Shown here one piece after another: positions 14,194 through 22,237 of a DNA stretch of 22,237 nt; the first letter of the stretch is position 1; each line of letters starts with the position of its first letter. The DNA is from Lachnospiraceae bacterium UBA3821. GTDB taxonomy: Bacteria > Bacillota > Clostridia > Lachnospirales > Lachnospiraceae. Both the position numbers and the translations under genes were made by a program. The stretch is from positions 1-22,237 of the forward strand of contig DFDT01000162.1 in NCBI GenBank assembly GCA_002368865.1, read 5' to 3'. The notes beneath the pieces are model-generated. The model did no database searches and was not told where the DNA came from. It saw only the letters and a program-made list of their open reading frames with translations.

Positions 14194-15370
14194 GAAGATC
14201 CACCCCCCTGTATCTGGCAATCGCTGCCACATCTTTATCTCCGCGTCCGGAAATGCAGACAATAATGCTCTGATCCGGGCTGTAATTCTTTGCAATCTTG
14301 ATCACCTGTGCCACTGCATGGGCACTCTCGATGGCGGGAATGATGCCCTCCGTCTTGGAGAGATATTCAAAGGCCTGCACTGCTTCCTCATCTGTAATGG
14401 GCACGTACTGTGCTCTGCCGATATCGTGGAGATACGCATGTTCCGGTCCGATGCCGGGATAATCCAATCCGGCGGAAATCGAATACACCGGTGCGATCTG
14501 TCCGTACTCATCCTGGCAAAAATAGGACTTCATGCCGTGAAAGATCCCCAGCGTGCCGGTGGAAATCGTCGCCGCTGTCTCCGGTGTGTCCACACCCTTG
14601 CCGCCTGCCTCACAGCCGATCAGTTCCACATCCTTGTCCTCAATGAAGTTGTAAAATGCGCCCATGGCGTTGCTGCCGCCGCCCACGCAGGCCACCACAG
14701 CCGCCGGAAGTTTTCCCTCTGCCTCTAAGATCTGCTCTCTGGCTTCTTTACTGATCACACTCTGGAAATCCCGCACGATCATCGGGAACGGATGAGGCCC
14801 CATGACAGAGCCAAGGCAATAATGGGTATCCTCCACCCGATTACTCCACTCTCTCATGGCGTCATTCACTGCATCTTTCAGCGTCTGCGTTCCGGTGGTC
14901 ACCGCATTGACCTTTGCGCCCAACAGCTCCATACGGTACACATTCAATGCCTGGCGAATGGTATCCTCCTTGCCCATGAAGATCTCACACTCCATACCCA
15001 GAAGCGCCGCCGCCGTGGCGGTTGCCACGCCGTGCTGTCCCGCACCGGTCTCTGCGATCAGCCGGGTCTTGCCCATTCGTTTTGCAAGCAGTGCCTGCCC
15101 CAAAACATTGTTGATCTTGTGGGAACCGGTATGATTCAGGTCTTCACGCTTCAGATAGATTTTGGCGCCTCCTAGATCCTTTGTCATCTTCTCCGCATAA
15201 TACAGAAGCGACGGTCTGCCCGCATACTCATTCAGCAGTTTCTGCAGCTCCGCGTTAAATTCCGGGTCTTTCTTATAGTGCTCATATGCCTCTTCCAGAC
15301 GGATCAGTTCATTCATCAAAGTCTCTGAAATATATTGTCCGCCGTGAATACCGTAACGTCCTTTACTCAT
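14186..15370 (-). CDS. trpB: Tryptophan synthase beta chain
   Basis: The 394-residue PLP enzyme condenses indole with serine to tryptophan. Lys85 in HTGSHKINN is the Schiff-base lysine. Glu108 in AETGAGQHG matches the catalytic Glu, and GGGSNAMG (near 230) is the cofactor phosphate loop. The N-terminus [15 protein letters not shown] is typical of the main TrpB1 type. It lies 37 nt after trpC, where trpF is often found in other operons; this gap has no room for a gene. The start at 15370 is preceded by GAGAGGAAGAGAG. Confidence 0.97.
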   Translation of the reverse strand: MSKGRYGIHGGQYISETLMNELIRLEEAYEHYKKDPEFNAELQKLLNEYAGRPSLLYYAEKMTKDLGGAKIYLKREDLNHTGSHKINNVLGQALLAKRMGKTRLIAETGAGQHGVATATAAALLGMECEIFMGKEDTIRQALNVYRMELLGAKVNAVTTGTQTLKDAVNDAMREWSNRVEDTHYCLGSVMGPHPFPMIVRDFQSVISKEAREQILEAEGKLPAAVVACVGGGSNAMGAFYNFIEDKDVELIGCEAGGKGVDTPETAATISTGTLGIFHGMKSYFCQDEYGQIAPVYSISAGLDYPGIGPEHAYLHDIGRAQYVPITDEEAVQAFEYLSKTEGIIPAIESAHAVAQVIKIAKNYSPDQSIIVCISGRGDKDVAAIARYRGVDLHD

Positions 15371-15407
15371 CTTGCTCTCTTCCTCTCTGTTTTACTCTGT
15401 CATATAC

Positions 15408-16208
15408 TCATCTGCCTGAAAGCAGTTTTAGCATTCCTGCCTTATCCGGACTTCTCATAAAAGTCTCTCCGATCAGCACCGCATCGGTTCCGTTTTCCTC
15501 CAGCCGTCTGATATCCTCTCTGGTCTTCATACCGCTCTCCGAAACAAACAGAATATCAGGAGGTACCATCTGCCGCAGCCGCACCGAATTGTTGATATCC
15601 ACCGAGAAATCCTTAAGATTCCGGTTGTTCACGCCGATGATGCGCGCTTTCGCCGCCAGCGCCATCTCCACTTCCTGCTCGTCATGCGCTTCCACCAACG
15701 CGGAAAGCCCCAATTTATCCGCAATCTGTGCGTACTCCTGAAGCTGTCCGGGAGACAGGATGGCACAGATCAACAATACCGCATCCGCTCCCATTTTCTT
15801 TGCCTGGTAGATCATATATTCATCCACGGTAAAATCCTTCCGCAGAAGCGGGATCTGCACCCGCTTTCGGATTGCTTCCAGATACCTGTCGCTGCCTTTA
15901 AAATAAAACGGCTCCGTCAGGATCGAGATGGCATCCGCTCCCGCCTGTTCATATTCCACAGCAATCTCCTCATAAGGAAAATTCTCCGCGATCACACCCT
16001 TGGAAGGCGACGCTTTCTTCACCTCACAGATAAAACGGATGCCCTCCTGCGACAACGCCTGCTCGAAGGGATAAGGCTTATCTGTAAGCCGGTGCCTGGG
16101 CAGCGCTTCCGCCTGCGCCTGCAGTTCCGCCAGAGGGAGGCTGCGCCGTTGTTCCGCGATCCGCTCTGCTGTTTTGGCTGCGATCTCCGCCAATATCGTA
16201 TCTGCCAT
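15408..16208 (-). CDS. trpC: Indole-3-glycerol phosphate synthase
   Basis: The 266-residue TIM-barrel enzyme cyclises CdRP to indole-3-glycerol phosphate. The family signature CEVKKASPSKG (61-71) has the substrate-binding Lys64; LRKDF, GVNNRNL and SESGM are the other expected motifs. The length is that of the single-function enzyme, so it is not a TrpC-TrpF fusion. The ATG comes one base after the trpG stop, with AAGGAG inside the end of trpG. Confidence 0.96.
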   Translation of the reverse strand: MADTILAEIAAKTAERIAEQRRSLPLAELQAQAEALPRHRLTDKPYPFEQALSQEGIRFICEVKKASPSKGVIAENFPYEEIAVEYEQAGADAISILTEPFYFKGSDRYLEAIRKRVQIPLLRKDFTVDEYMIYQAKKMGADAVLLICAILSPGQLQEYAQIADKLGLSALVEAHDEQEVEMALAAKARIIGVNNRNLKDFSVDINNSVRLRQMVPPDILFVSESGMKTREDIRRLEENGTDAVLIGETFMRSPDKAGMLKLLSGR

Positions 16209-16209
16209 G

Positions 16210-16782
16210 TCAGCTCCTTTCCGTCAGGAAATTCTCGATGATCTTCCTGCCCTCCGGTGTCAGCACCGACTCCGGGTGAAACTGCACGCCGTACACCGGC
16301 AGCCTGCTGTGTTCCACCGCCATCACCTCTCCGTCCGGTGTGACTGCCGTCACCTTCAGCACATCCGGCATACTTTCCGGATCTGCCGCCAGCGAATGGT
16401 ATCTCGCCACAGTCATGTTTTCGTTCATTCCCCGGAACAACGCACTGTTTGTATCAAGCTGTACGACAGACTGCTTCCCGTGCATCAGTTCTCTCGCATA
16501 GGTGATCGTGGCACCGTATACCTCGCAGATTGCCTGATGCCCCAGACAGATTCCCAAAATAGGGATTTTGCCCGCCAGCGTCCGGATCACCTCTTCACAG
16601 ACGCCTGCCTGTTCCGGTCTGCCCGGTCCGGGAGATAGAATAATGTGGCTGGGGGATAACGCCTCTATTTCCGCAACCGTCAGCTCATCATTCCGGATCA
16701 CCCGGATATCTTCGTTTACCGATCCGATGAGCTGATACACATTATAGGAAAAACTATCATAATTGTCTATCAAAAGTATCAT
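16210..16782 (-). CDS. trpG: Anthranilate synthase glutamine amidotransferase component
   Basis: A 190-residue class I glutamine amidotransferase that supplies ammonia to TrpE. The catalytic triad is visible: Cys79 in GICLGHQ, then His169 and Glu171 in FHPES. PGPGRP near residue 51 and the N-terminus MILLIDNYDSFSYN are typical of TrpG/PabA. The length ends at the amidotransferase domain, so there is no fused TrpD. The start at 16782 lies one base after the trpE stop. TrpG in some bacteria also serves PabB; the position next to trpE favours tryptophan. Confidence 0.95.
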   Translation of the reverse strand: MILLIDNYDSFSYNVYQLIGSVNEDIRVIRNDELTVAEIEALSPSHIILSPGPGRPEQAGVCEEVIRTLAGKIPILGICLGHQAICEVYGATITYARELMHGKQSVVQLDTNSALFRGMNENMTVARYHSLAADPESMPDVLKVTAVTPDGEVMAVEHSRLPVYGVQFHPESVLTPEGRKIIENFLTERS

Positions 16783-16783
16783 A

Positions 16784-18259
16784 TTATTCCAGTCCTTTCT
16801 GTGCCCGTTCAATCGCTTCCCTGACTGCAGCCGCCTTTTGGATACATTCTCTATACTCATTCTCCGGCACACTGTCCGCTACGATACCGGCGCCGGAACG
16901 GATGAAAACCTTGCCGTTTTTGGAAAATGCCAGCCGGATACCGATACAGGTATCCAGATTCCCGGTGAAGGACAAATACCCGATCGCCCCTCCGTAAATT
17001 CCCCGTTTATTATCCTCCAGCTCATTGATGATCTCACAGGCCCGAAGCTTCGGTGCACCGGAAAGGGTTCCCGCAGGAAGGATGGCATCCACTCCGTCCA
17101 CCGCGTCCTTATCCGCTCTGATGATTCCGCTCACCGTGGAACCGATATGCATCACATGGGAATACCGCTCGATCTGCATGTATTTCTCCACCTTGACCGT
17201 TCCGATCCGGCTGATCTTCCCGATATCGTTGCGCCCCAGATCCACCAGCATATTATGCTCCGCGCGCTCTTTTTCATCAGCTAACAGCTCCCGTTCCAAC
17301 TCTGCGTCTTCCTCCGGGGTCTCACCGCGCCTTCTGGTACCTGCCAGGGGATAGGTATATAATTTCCCCTCCTCCAGCTTTACCAGCGTTTCCGGGCTGG
17401 CTCCGGCAATCTCACCGTCCGAACCGGAGAAATAGAACATATAGGGCGAGGGATTGGTGGTGCGCAGCACCCGGTACGCATCCAGCAGACTTCCTTCCAT
17501 CCTGGCTTCCAATCGATTGGACAGCACCACCTGAAAGATATCTCCCTCTTTGATATAATGTTTTCCCTTGCGCACCATATCGCAATAAGCCTGCTCGTCA
17601 AACAGCGGCTCAAATCCGGAAGTCAGCTTCAGCGAAACATGGGGAGCTTTCTCCCCCTTCATAAGCAGCTGCTTTAAGTTCTGCAGTTCCACAACCGCCT
17701 TATTGTAATTGACTTCCAGCTCATCCGTCCGCACATTCACGATCAGGATCAGCTTCTGTCTGTAATTGTCAAACACCACCACCTTGTGGAACAGCATAAG
17801 ATTGACATCGGAAAAACCCTCCTCATCCTTTGCATCCAACCGCAGTGTCGGTTCACTATACTTGATATAATCGTAGGAAAAATATCCCACCAAACCGCCG
17901 GTAAACGGAGGCAGATCTTCTATGACGGGACTCTTATTTTCCGACAATACATTCCGGATCAGTTCCCATACATCTTCCGTGGTCGTACGGCTGCTCATGG
18001 GAGACTTGATCGTTGTGGTTCCGTTATGACAGTTGATCTCCAGCAGGGGATCATATCCCAGAAAAGAATATCTGCCCCAGCGTTTATCCGCCTCAGCACT
18101 CTCCAGCAGATAGACATGATTGCTTACTTTTTTTAATACCTGCAGCACCTCGATGGGTGTGGTCATATCCGCAAAAAGCTCACAGCTCACCGGTATCACA
18201 CCGTATGTCTCCTGCCCGTTATATTTCCTGCATTCCTCCAGACCAGGTACCACTTTCAT
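16784..18259 (-). CDS. trpE: Anthranilate synthase component I
   Basis: The 491-residue enzyme converts chorismate plus ammonia to anthranilate. The N-terminal domain carries LLES (51-54), part of the usual tryptophan feedback site. The C-terminal chorismate-binding domain contains GDIFQVVLS, PAGTLSGAPK, GGAIGYLSF and RSGAGIVADSVPENEY. ATG 18259 follows a strong GAGGAGGG; a longer reading to 18304 would reach into the T-box terminator. It is the first structural gene after the T-box leader. Confidence 0.96.
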   Translation of the reverse strand: MKVVPGLEECRKYNGQETYGVIPVSCELFADMTTPIEVLQVLKKVSNHVYLLESAEADKRWGRYSFLGYDPLLEINCHNGTTTIKSPMSSRTTTEDVWELIRNVLSENKSPVIEDLPPFTGGLVGYFSYDYIKYSEPTLRLDAKDEEGFSDVNLMLFHKVVVFDNYRQKLILIVNVRTDELEVNYNKAVVELQNLKQLLMKGEKAPHVSLKLTSGFEPLFDEQAYCDMVRKGKHYIKEGDIFQVVLSNRLEARMEGSLLDAYRVLRTTNPSPYMFYFSGSDGEIAGASPETLVKLEEGKLYTYPLAGTRRRGETPEEDAELERELLADEKERAEHNMLVDLGRNDIGKISRIGTVKVEKYMQIERYSHVMHIGSTVSGIIRADKDAVDGVDAILPAGTLSGAPKLRACEIINELEDNKRGIYGGAIGYLSFTGNLDTCIGIRLAFSKNGKVFIRSGAGIVADSVPENEYRECIQKAAAVREAIERAQKGLE

Positions 18260-18304
18260 GCTATCCCTCCTCGCTTCTGTATAACTGTTGTCCTCATTGT
18301 TCAC

Positions 18305-18344
18305 AAAAAAACGTCCTTGACAGAAATCTCTTCTGTCAAGGACG
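18305..18344 (-). terminator. T-box-controlled terminator upstream of trpE
   Basis: A 14-bp stem CGTCCTTGACAGAA / TTCTGTCAAGGACG followed by seven T residues on the minus strand. Its 5' arm contains CCTTG, which can instead pair with CAAGG of the T-box antiterminator. Confidence 0.93.
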
Positions 18345-18615
18345 AGTCTTGATCCGTTCCGGATACACCCGCGGTGCCACCTTGATTCACGATGAAAATC
18401 GTGCGCTTACAGGATACGATCACATGACTGATTTATATCCCTGACCCTTTACGCAGGTCCTACGTCGCAGGATACTGAAAACTTTCGTTTTGTTCATTGC
18501 GCCCTCCGTGGTCCATTTAACAGCCTGCCTCTCCAACCTTTCTCAGCATCCGGTCTCTCTGTGCGCGCATCTGCTGTTTTTATCTCCACTTCCTTGGTTT
18601 GATCCGTGTTTATTT
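18345..18615 (-). ncRNA. T-box leader (tRNA-Trp sensing) of the trp operon
   Basis: The T-box sequence AAGGTGGCACCGCGGG (18383-18368) is unmistakable. The antiterminator can be drawn: CAAGG and GCGGGT flank the TGGCACC bulge and pair with CCTTG and ACTCGT downstream, excluding the terminator. In Stem I the likely specifier is TGG (18515-18513, context AAATGGACC), the Trp codon. The bulge TGGC would pair with a GCCA tRNA end, matching the G discriminator of bacterial tRNA-Trp. AGAGAG and GGTTGG in the distal Stem I are also typical. Uncharged tRNA-Trp should allow read-through into trpE. Confidence 0.93.
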
Positions 18616-18621
18616 TTTATT

Positions 18622-18650
18622 ATATTACTTCGCTAAAGTGCAAATGTCAA
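18622..18650 (-). promoter_or_regulatory. Promoter of the trp operon
   Basis: On the minus strand TTGACA (18650-18645) and TAATAT (18627-18622) are 17 nt apart; an overlapping TATAAT is at a 20-nt spacing. The -35 starts 7 nt after the chemoreceptor stop codon, and no terminator separates them. Confidence 0.75.
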
Positions 18651-18657
18651 GCATTTT

Positions 18658-20358
18658 TTAGAATTTGAACTTATTCACTTCGCTGTCCAGATGCTGTGCA
18701 ATGGACGCATTCTCATTGACCACATCCCGGTTCTGATTCATATTGCTGGACATCTCCGCCACAGAGGAAGCCACGTCTGAAACGCCTCTGGCGCTTTCCT
18801 CCACCGCTCTGGACACGTCATCCATAGCGGTGTTCACGCTCTCCATGGATCTCTCGATATTCTCGGAAGCCTCCTCCACATTGCGGAGCATATCGGATAC
18901 CTGTTCCGCATCTTTTTGATACTGCAGTCCCGTATCCATCAACTGTCTGTAGCCGCCGATCGTCTTTACTTTTACAAAATCTACCATCCTGGTGGACTCC
19001 TCTGCCAGTCCCTTTACGTTTGCGATCACTTCCTCGCTGATGATCTGGATCTGTTTCGCAGTCTCAGCAGAATGCGTCGCCAGAGAACTGATCTCGCTGG
19101 CAACCACTGCAAAGCCTCTGCCCTGCTCTCCCGCTCTCGCCGCCTCGATACTGGCATTTAAGGACAGCAGATTGGTCTCATCCGCAATCTCCAGAATCGT
19201 CTGCGTCAATTTGCTTATATTTTCCACATCCTTGGATTTCTCAATTTTTTCATCCAGGCTCTTTGTCATATTTTCAGCTGCGGTCTCCGCAATCTTGGTC
19301 TCCTCTGCAGCGCTCTTACACATCTGCTGTGCTCTGCCCTGCATCTCCTGCGCATAGCTGGTACCGCGCTGCACGCTGACATTCAGTCCATCCACATCCG
19401 ACTGAATCTGCTGCGTGGAGAACTGCACCTGCTGCAAGCTCGCCGAAGTTTCCTGCATGGCCGCGCTCATCTCCTCCATGGTCGCAGACACGCCGACCAG
19501 CTGATCGTTGGTGCGCACCGTCATGTTGAGGGCTGTCTCCACAGAACCGGAAAGGCGGTTGGAGTTGCCGGAAATGCTGCTCACCACCGTACGAATATAC
19601 TCCAGCAGATTATTGATGTTTTCTGCGATATCGCCGACCTCATCATTGCTGTTTACCTGGATCTTCTGGGTCAGATCACCGTTGTTGCTCACCAGGTCGG
19701 ACACCTTGTTATTGACTGTCTTCAGGCCTGCCGAGATACGGCTCGCCATGATCACGGAGATCACAACGGATACGATCACCAGCAGCACACCGATGGTCAC
19801 AATCGCCATAACAATCTTATGTAAGGTTTCCACGATATTTTCCGCATGGTAATCGATCCCAAGAACACCTACCACGGCACCGTTCCGATCCGAAACCGGC
19901 GCATATGCCGTGATATAGCTTGCACCGTCCGCCTTCTCGATCTTGTTTGTCACATAACCGGAACTGTTCATGGCATTCTTCATTTCCGCCACATAGAAAT
20001 CCTCAACCGGTTCCCCCACGGCAGTCTCGCCATCCGGCACGGAAAGATAGACCATCTGACCGTCCCTCTCTCCCACGGTATAAATGGAATGAATGTTGCC
20101 GCTGGCCTGAATATTCTCCAGCGCCTCCAATGTCACCGTATTTGCATAGCTTTCATCCGAACCGGTCTCCAACAGAGATAACAGATTCCCGTTGATCTCT
20201 CTGGCGGATACCTGCGTCAGCGCCAGGGTGTCCGCCGCCGCACTCTCCACGAAGCTGTTGCTCACATGATTATAGATAAAAATTCCCATCACCAGACAGA
20301 TCAGGATATTTACCGGCACGCTGCCCAAAAGAATTTTACTGCGTATACTGAATCTCAT
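18658..20358 (-). CDS. Methyl-accepting chemotaxis protein with Cache-type sensor
   Basis: A 566-residue chemoreceptor. Transmembrane helix 1 is at about 9-30, an extracellular Cache-like domain at about 35-178 (ending [11 protein letters not shown]), and helix 2 at about 182-205. A HAMP domain (205-260) and a long signalling coiled coil follow, with the conserved tip [22 protein letters not shown] starting at residue 390, which contacts CheA and CheW. It implies that the organism has chemotaxis or a related signalling array. It starts 11 nt after the solute-binding protein stop, with GGGGGA between, so the two form an operon. The ligand is unknown. Confidence 0.95.
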   Translation of the reverse strand: MRFSIRSKILLGSVPVNILICLVMGIFIYNHVSNSFVESAAADTLALTQVSAREINGNLLSLLETGSDESYANTVTLEALENIQASGNIHSIYTVGERDGQMVYLSVPDGETAVGEPVEDFYVAEMKNAMNSSGYVTNKIEKADGASYITAYAPVSDRNGAVVGVLGIDYHAENIVETLHKIVMAIVTIGVLLVIVSVVISVIMASRISAGLKTVNNKVSDLVSNNGDLTQKIQVNSNDEVGDIAENINNLLEYIRTVVSSISGNSNRLSGSVETALNMTVRTNDQLVGVSATMEEMSAAMQETSASLQQVQFSTQQIQSDVDGLNVSVQRGTSYAQEMQGRAQQMCKSAAEETKIAETAAENMTKSLDEKIEKSKDVENISKLTQTILEIADETNLLSLNASIEAARAGEQGRGFAVVASEISSLATHSAETAKQIQIISEEVIANVKGLAEESTRMVDFVKVKTIGGYRQLMDTGLQYQKDAEQVSDMLRNVEEASENIERSMESVNTAMDDVSRAVEESARGVSDVASSVAEMSSNMNQNRDVVNENASIAQHLDSEVNKFKF

Positions 20359-20369
20359 ATTTCGTCCCC

Positions 20370-21830
20370 CTATTCCGCATTTAATGAATCTACGATTGCC
20401 TGCGACATCCAGTTTCCGTTCTGTGCAGCGAACTGACCGTAGGCTTCTTCGATATCCTGACCATTCACTACCACCTTGTTGATCAGTTCCGTTTTTAATG
20501 CCATCAGATCACTGTTGTATAGCGCGTAGGCCTCGGTACTGTACGGCAGATCCGCCAGTTTACTGTGGCTGTTAAAGGCATCTGCCGCCACAGCCGCCTT
20601 TGTGCCTGCGTTTCCCGCCCCCGGATCATTCTTGATAGGCACAATGGCGAGCATACGGTCAATATGGTTCTTCGCATAGGTCTCCGAAGTGGGCGAATAG
20701 GTCCATAGCGTTTCAATGTCCCCACCGTCCAGCATAGTCTCCAGGAAATACTCGTACACACCCGCAGGATTCTTGCACGCGGAGGTAATGCACCACACCG
20801 GCGCCACTCTCTCCAGATAGGCTCCGGTCTCCGCAATGGGCGCGATAGCCACCAGTTCATCATCGACGCCGGATTCTTTCAGTTTATTGGAAAGGGTATT
20901 TCCCCAGGTCCCCGCCCAGTAAGTAAACGCACCGTATTCATTTGCATAAAATTTATCTCTGCAGTTTCCTGTAGAATTCTCCGCAATCTTCGGATCGATA
21001 TATCCCGCCTTGTAGGCGGTCTGAAGGCGACGCAGCGCATCCTTCATGGCATCCTCCGTAAATCCGTCCGCCCAGGTTCCGTCCTCTTTTTGATAAAAAG
21101 CAGGATATGCGTCCTGATAAAATTCCGGCAGATAATTGGTATACGGTGCTTCACTGTTGATCAGCCCCGCCGCCGACACACCGTAAGTATCTCCGTTTCT
21201 GCCGTTGCCGTCCGGATCCCGCTCTGTAAATGCCTTTAACATGGCCAGATATTCCTCATAATTACCAGGAACCGACAATCCGCAATTGTCCAGCCACGCC
21301 TTCTTCACATAAGTGATACAGCCGTTTCCTCTGGCCGGTGTGATCCCATATAATTTACCGTGAATGCGGATGCCCTCGATCAGTTCCGCATTGCCTGCAT
21401 CCTGTATTTTCCGCTCCAGTTCCGAACCCTGGTAGTAATCGGAAATATCCGCCAACATGTCCTCCGCCGCATACTCTGTGTAATAAGTGGAGCTGAGCAA
21501 TACCACATCGGGAAGATTTCCGGATGCAAATGCCTCCTTGACTTCATCATAATAGACATCGTGCTCCGGCTGTATGATCTCCAAAGTGATCCCCGTCTTC
21601 TCCTCCCAAAGCGCTTTAAACTCCTCCTGTCCCTTATCCGGCGTTACAAGCGTTCCGTCCACCATCATGGTGATCTTTTCCGGCTTTGTCCATGTTGCAT
21701 TGTCTGTGACACCCGAATGGCTCTCCGCCTGTGACCCTTTTTTACTGTCCGGCGTCCGATTTGCACAGCCTGTCAACATACAGAGCGCCAACGCGGAGCA
21801 CAATATTTTTGCAACGGCTTTTCTCTTCAT
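20370..21830 (-). CDS. Extracellular solute-binding lipoprotein (family 1, carbohydrate type)
   Basis: The 486-residue protein has a lipoprotein signal peptide with lipobox LTGC (lipidated Cys22), then a family-1 periplasmic-binding fold. ITMMVDG and [16 protein letters not shown] near residue 55-85, GNLPDVVLL, and the interdomain regions typical of sugar or oligosaccharide binders are present. Such proteins normally feed an ABC permease, but no permease gene lies on either side in this window. The gene instead precedes a chemoreceptor by 11 nt. The ATG at 21830 has AGGAGG 13 bases upstream, slightly long. Substrate unknown; a nearby GH5-type enzyme hints at plant glycans. Confidence 0.9.
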   Translation of the reverse strand: MKRKAVAKILCSALALCMLTGCANRTPDSKKGSQAESHSGVTDNATWTKPEKITMMVDGTLVTPDKGQEEFKALWEEKTGITLEIIQPEHDVYYDEVKEAFASGNLPDVVLLSSTYYTEYAAEDMLADISDYYQGSELERKIQDAGNAELIEGIRIHGKLYGITPARGNGCITYVKKAWLDNCGLSVPGNYEEYLAMLKAFTERDPDGNGRNGDTYGVSAAGLINSEAPYTNYLPEFYQDAYPAFYQKEDGTWADGFTEDAMKDALRRLQTAYKAGYIDPKIAENSTGNCRDKFYANEYGAFTYWAGTWGNTLSNKLKESGVDDELVAIAPIAETGAYLERVAPVWCITSACKNPAGVYEYFLETMLDGGDIETLWTYSPTSETYAKNHIDRMLAIVPIKNDPGAGNAGTKAAVAADAFNSHSKLADLPYSTEAYALYNSDLMALKTELINKVVVNGQDIEEAYGQFAAQNGNWMSQAIVDSLNAE

Positions 21831-21859
21831 ATTACAGGACGATCCTCCTTCCGATAAAT

Positions 21860-21887
21860 TTTATACCTATTTTTCATTGCTTTCCAA
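21860..21887 (-). promoter_or_regulatory. Possible promoter of the binding protein-chemoreceptor operon
   Basis: TTGGAA (21887-21882) and TATAAA (21865-21860) on the minus strand are 16 nt apart, just after the terminator and about 30 nt before the gene start. Match to consensus is moderate. Confidence 0.4.
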
Positions 21888-21891
21888 TTCA

Positions 21892-21923
21892 CAAAAAAGG
21901 TCTGAAGGTTGACCTCCAGACCT
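21892..21923 (-). terminator. Intrinsic terminator downstream of the GH5-type gene
   Basis: AGGTCTG (21898-21904) and CAGACCT (21917-21923), with an inner GGT/ACC pair, form a stem that is followed on the minus strand by TTTTTT. It lies about 115 nt after the GH5-type stop codon and before the solute-binding protein gene. Confidence 0.85.
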
Positions 21924-21950
21924 CATAAAGCCCTTTTCACCAACAAGTTT

Positions 21951-21979
21951 ATTTTACCTCAAATAAACCCAAAAAACAA
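21951..21979 (-). promoter_or_regulatory. Weak promoter-like sequence between the GH5-type stop and its terminator
   Basis: TTGTTT (21979-21974) and TAAAAT (21956-21951) on the minus strand are 17 nt apart. If active, it would give a transcript of only about 50 nt ending at the terminator. The region is AT-rich, so a chance match is likely. Confidence 0.25.
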
Positions 21980-22037
21980 TATCAAAACTGTATCGGCTCC
22001 ACTTCCGGTGTTATGGGAAGCAAACCAACCTGTTGCA

Positions 22038-22237
22038 TTATTTCTTTAGCTCAGAAATAGAAATACCGTTACTTCCCAAAGGAATCGCGTGATCCAATCC
22101 GACAAACTTTCCGTTTTCCTGCCATAGGACTTCCTTCACAAAATTATACTTCTCCCCATCCCATGTTTTAAAGTCATCCAACAACAAGCCTCCGGTATCG
22201 CCGGAATTTGCATTGATGCACCAGAACGTATGGTTCA
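22038..22237 (-). CDS. Glycoside hydrolase family 5-type protein, C-terminal fragment
   Basis: The last 65 codons and the stop are present; the rest lies beyond the right edge. The translated peptide begins [20 protein letters not shown] and continues with [18 protein letters not shown]. The segment [16 protein letters not shown] is what I recognise from the C-terminal end of GH5 endoglucanase/cellulase catalytic domains. The family call is therefore by recalled motif, and catalytic Glu residues cannot be checked. The end of the gene is close to the end of the catalytic domain, so no C-terminal binding module or dockerin follows. Confidence 0.65.
   Translation of the reverse strand, partial: NHTFWCINANSGDTGGLLLDDFKTWDGEKYNFVKEVLWQENGKFVGLDHAIPLGSNGISISELKK

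Noticed and set aside
15371..15407. Remnant of trpF between trpC and trpB
   Set aside because: The gap is only 37 nt and contains mostly the trpB ribosome binding site; no TrpF-like peptide can be read.
16210..16782. TrpG-TrpD fusion, which would have explained the missing trpD
   Set aside because: The protein ends at residue 190, directly after the amidotransferase domain, and trpC starts one base later.

Overview
This 22.2-kb window looks like chromosome from a Gram-positive anaerobe of the Clostridia, most likely Lachnospiraceae. The evidence is a plsX-acpP-rnc-smc-ftsY / ylxM-ffh core, a T-box in front of the trp genes, strong AGGAGG ribosome binding sites, sigma-A-type promoters, lipoprotein signal peptides, a YitT protein and a GH5 cellulase-like end. 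The taxon is an inference from gene order and protein style. Every convincing gene reads on the minus strand, so transcription runs from high to low coordinates; no rRNA, tRNA, CRISPR array or phage gene was seen.

In transcription order: (1) 22237-21830 holds the C-terminus of a GH5-type glycoside hydrolase and an intrinsic terminator. (2) 21830-18658 encodes a lipoprotein solute-binding protein followed 11 nt later by a Cache-type chemoreceptor, with no permease between them. (3) 18650-13142 is a tryptophan operon: consensus-like promoter, T-box leader with a UGG specifier and a terminator/antiterminator switch, then trpE, trpG, trpC, trpB, trpA and a 74-residue protein of unknown function. 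trpD and trpF are absent. (4) 13125-12261 is yceD-rpmF behind a perfect TTGACA-17-TATAAT promoter, closed by a terminator. (5) 12257-11660 is a single DUF5684-like membrane protein gene. (6) 11650-4694 is plsX-acpP, an internal terminator, then rnc-smc-ftsY.

(7) 4674-680 holds a threonine ammonia-lyase, a YitT transporter-like protein, a double zinc-ribbon protein and a DUF3048 lipoprotein. These separate ftsY from ylxM-ffh, which lie close together in Bacillus. (8) 671-487 is a structured repeat with 10-bp terminal inverted repeats that looks like a miniature mobile or REP-type element. (9) 472-1 is ylxM and the start of ffh, behind a promoter overlapped by a perfect 13-bp inverted repeat.

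Functionally, most of the window is housekeeping: membrane lipid precursors, RNA processing, chromosome condensation and the signal recognition particle pathway (ffh, its partner ylxM and its receptor ftsY). The less ordinary points are the gapped trp operon, the binding-protein/chemoreceptor pair, an FtsY whose acidic region and a candidate membrane-binding helix sit at the C-terminus, the repeat element, and several regulatory sites readable from sequence. I did not find a clearly new multi-gene system.
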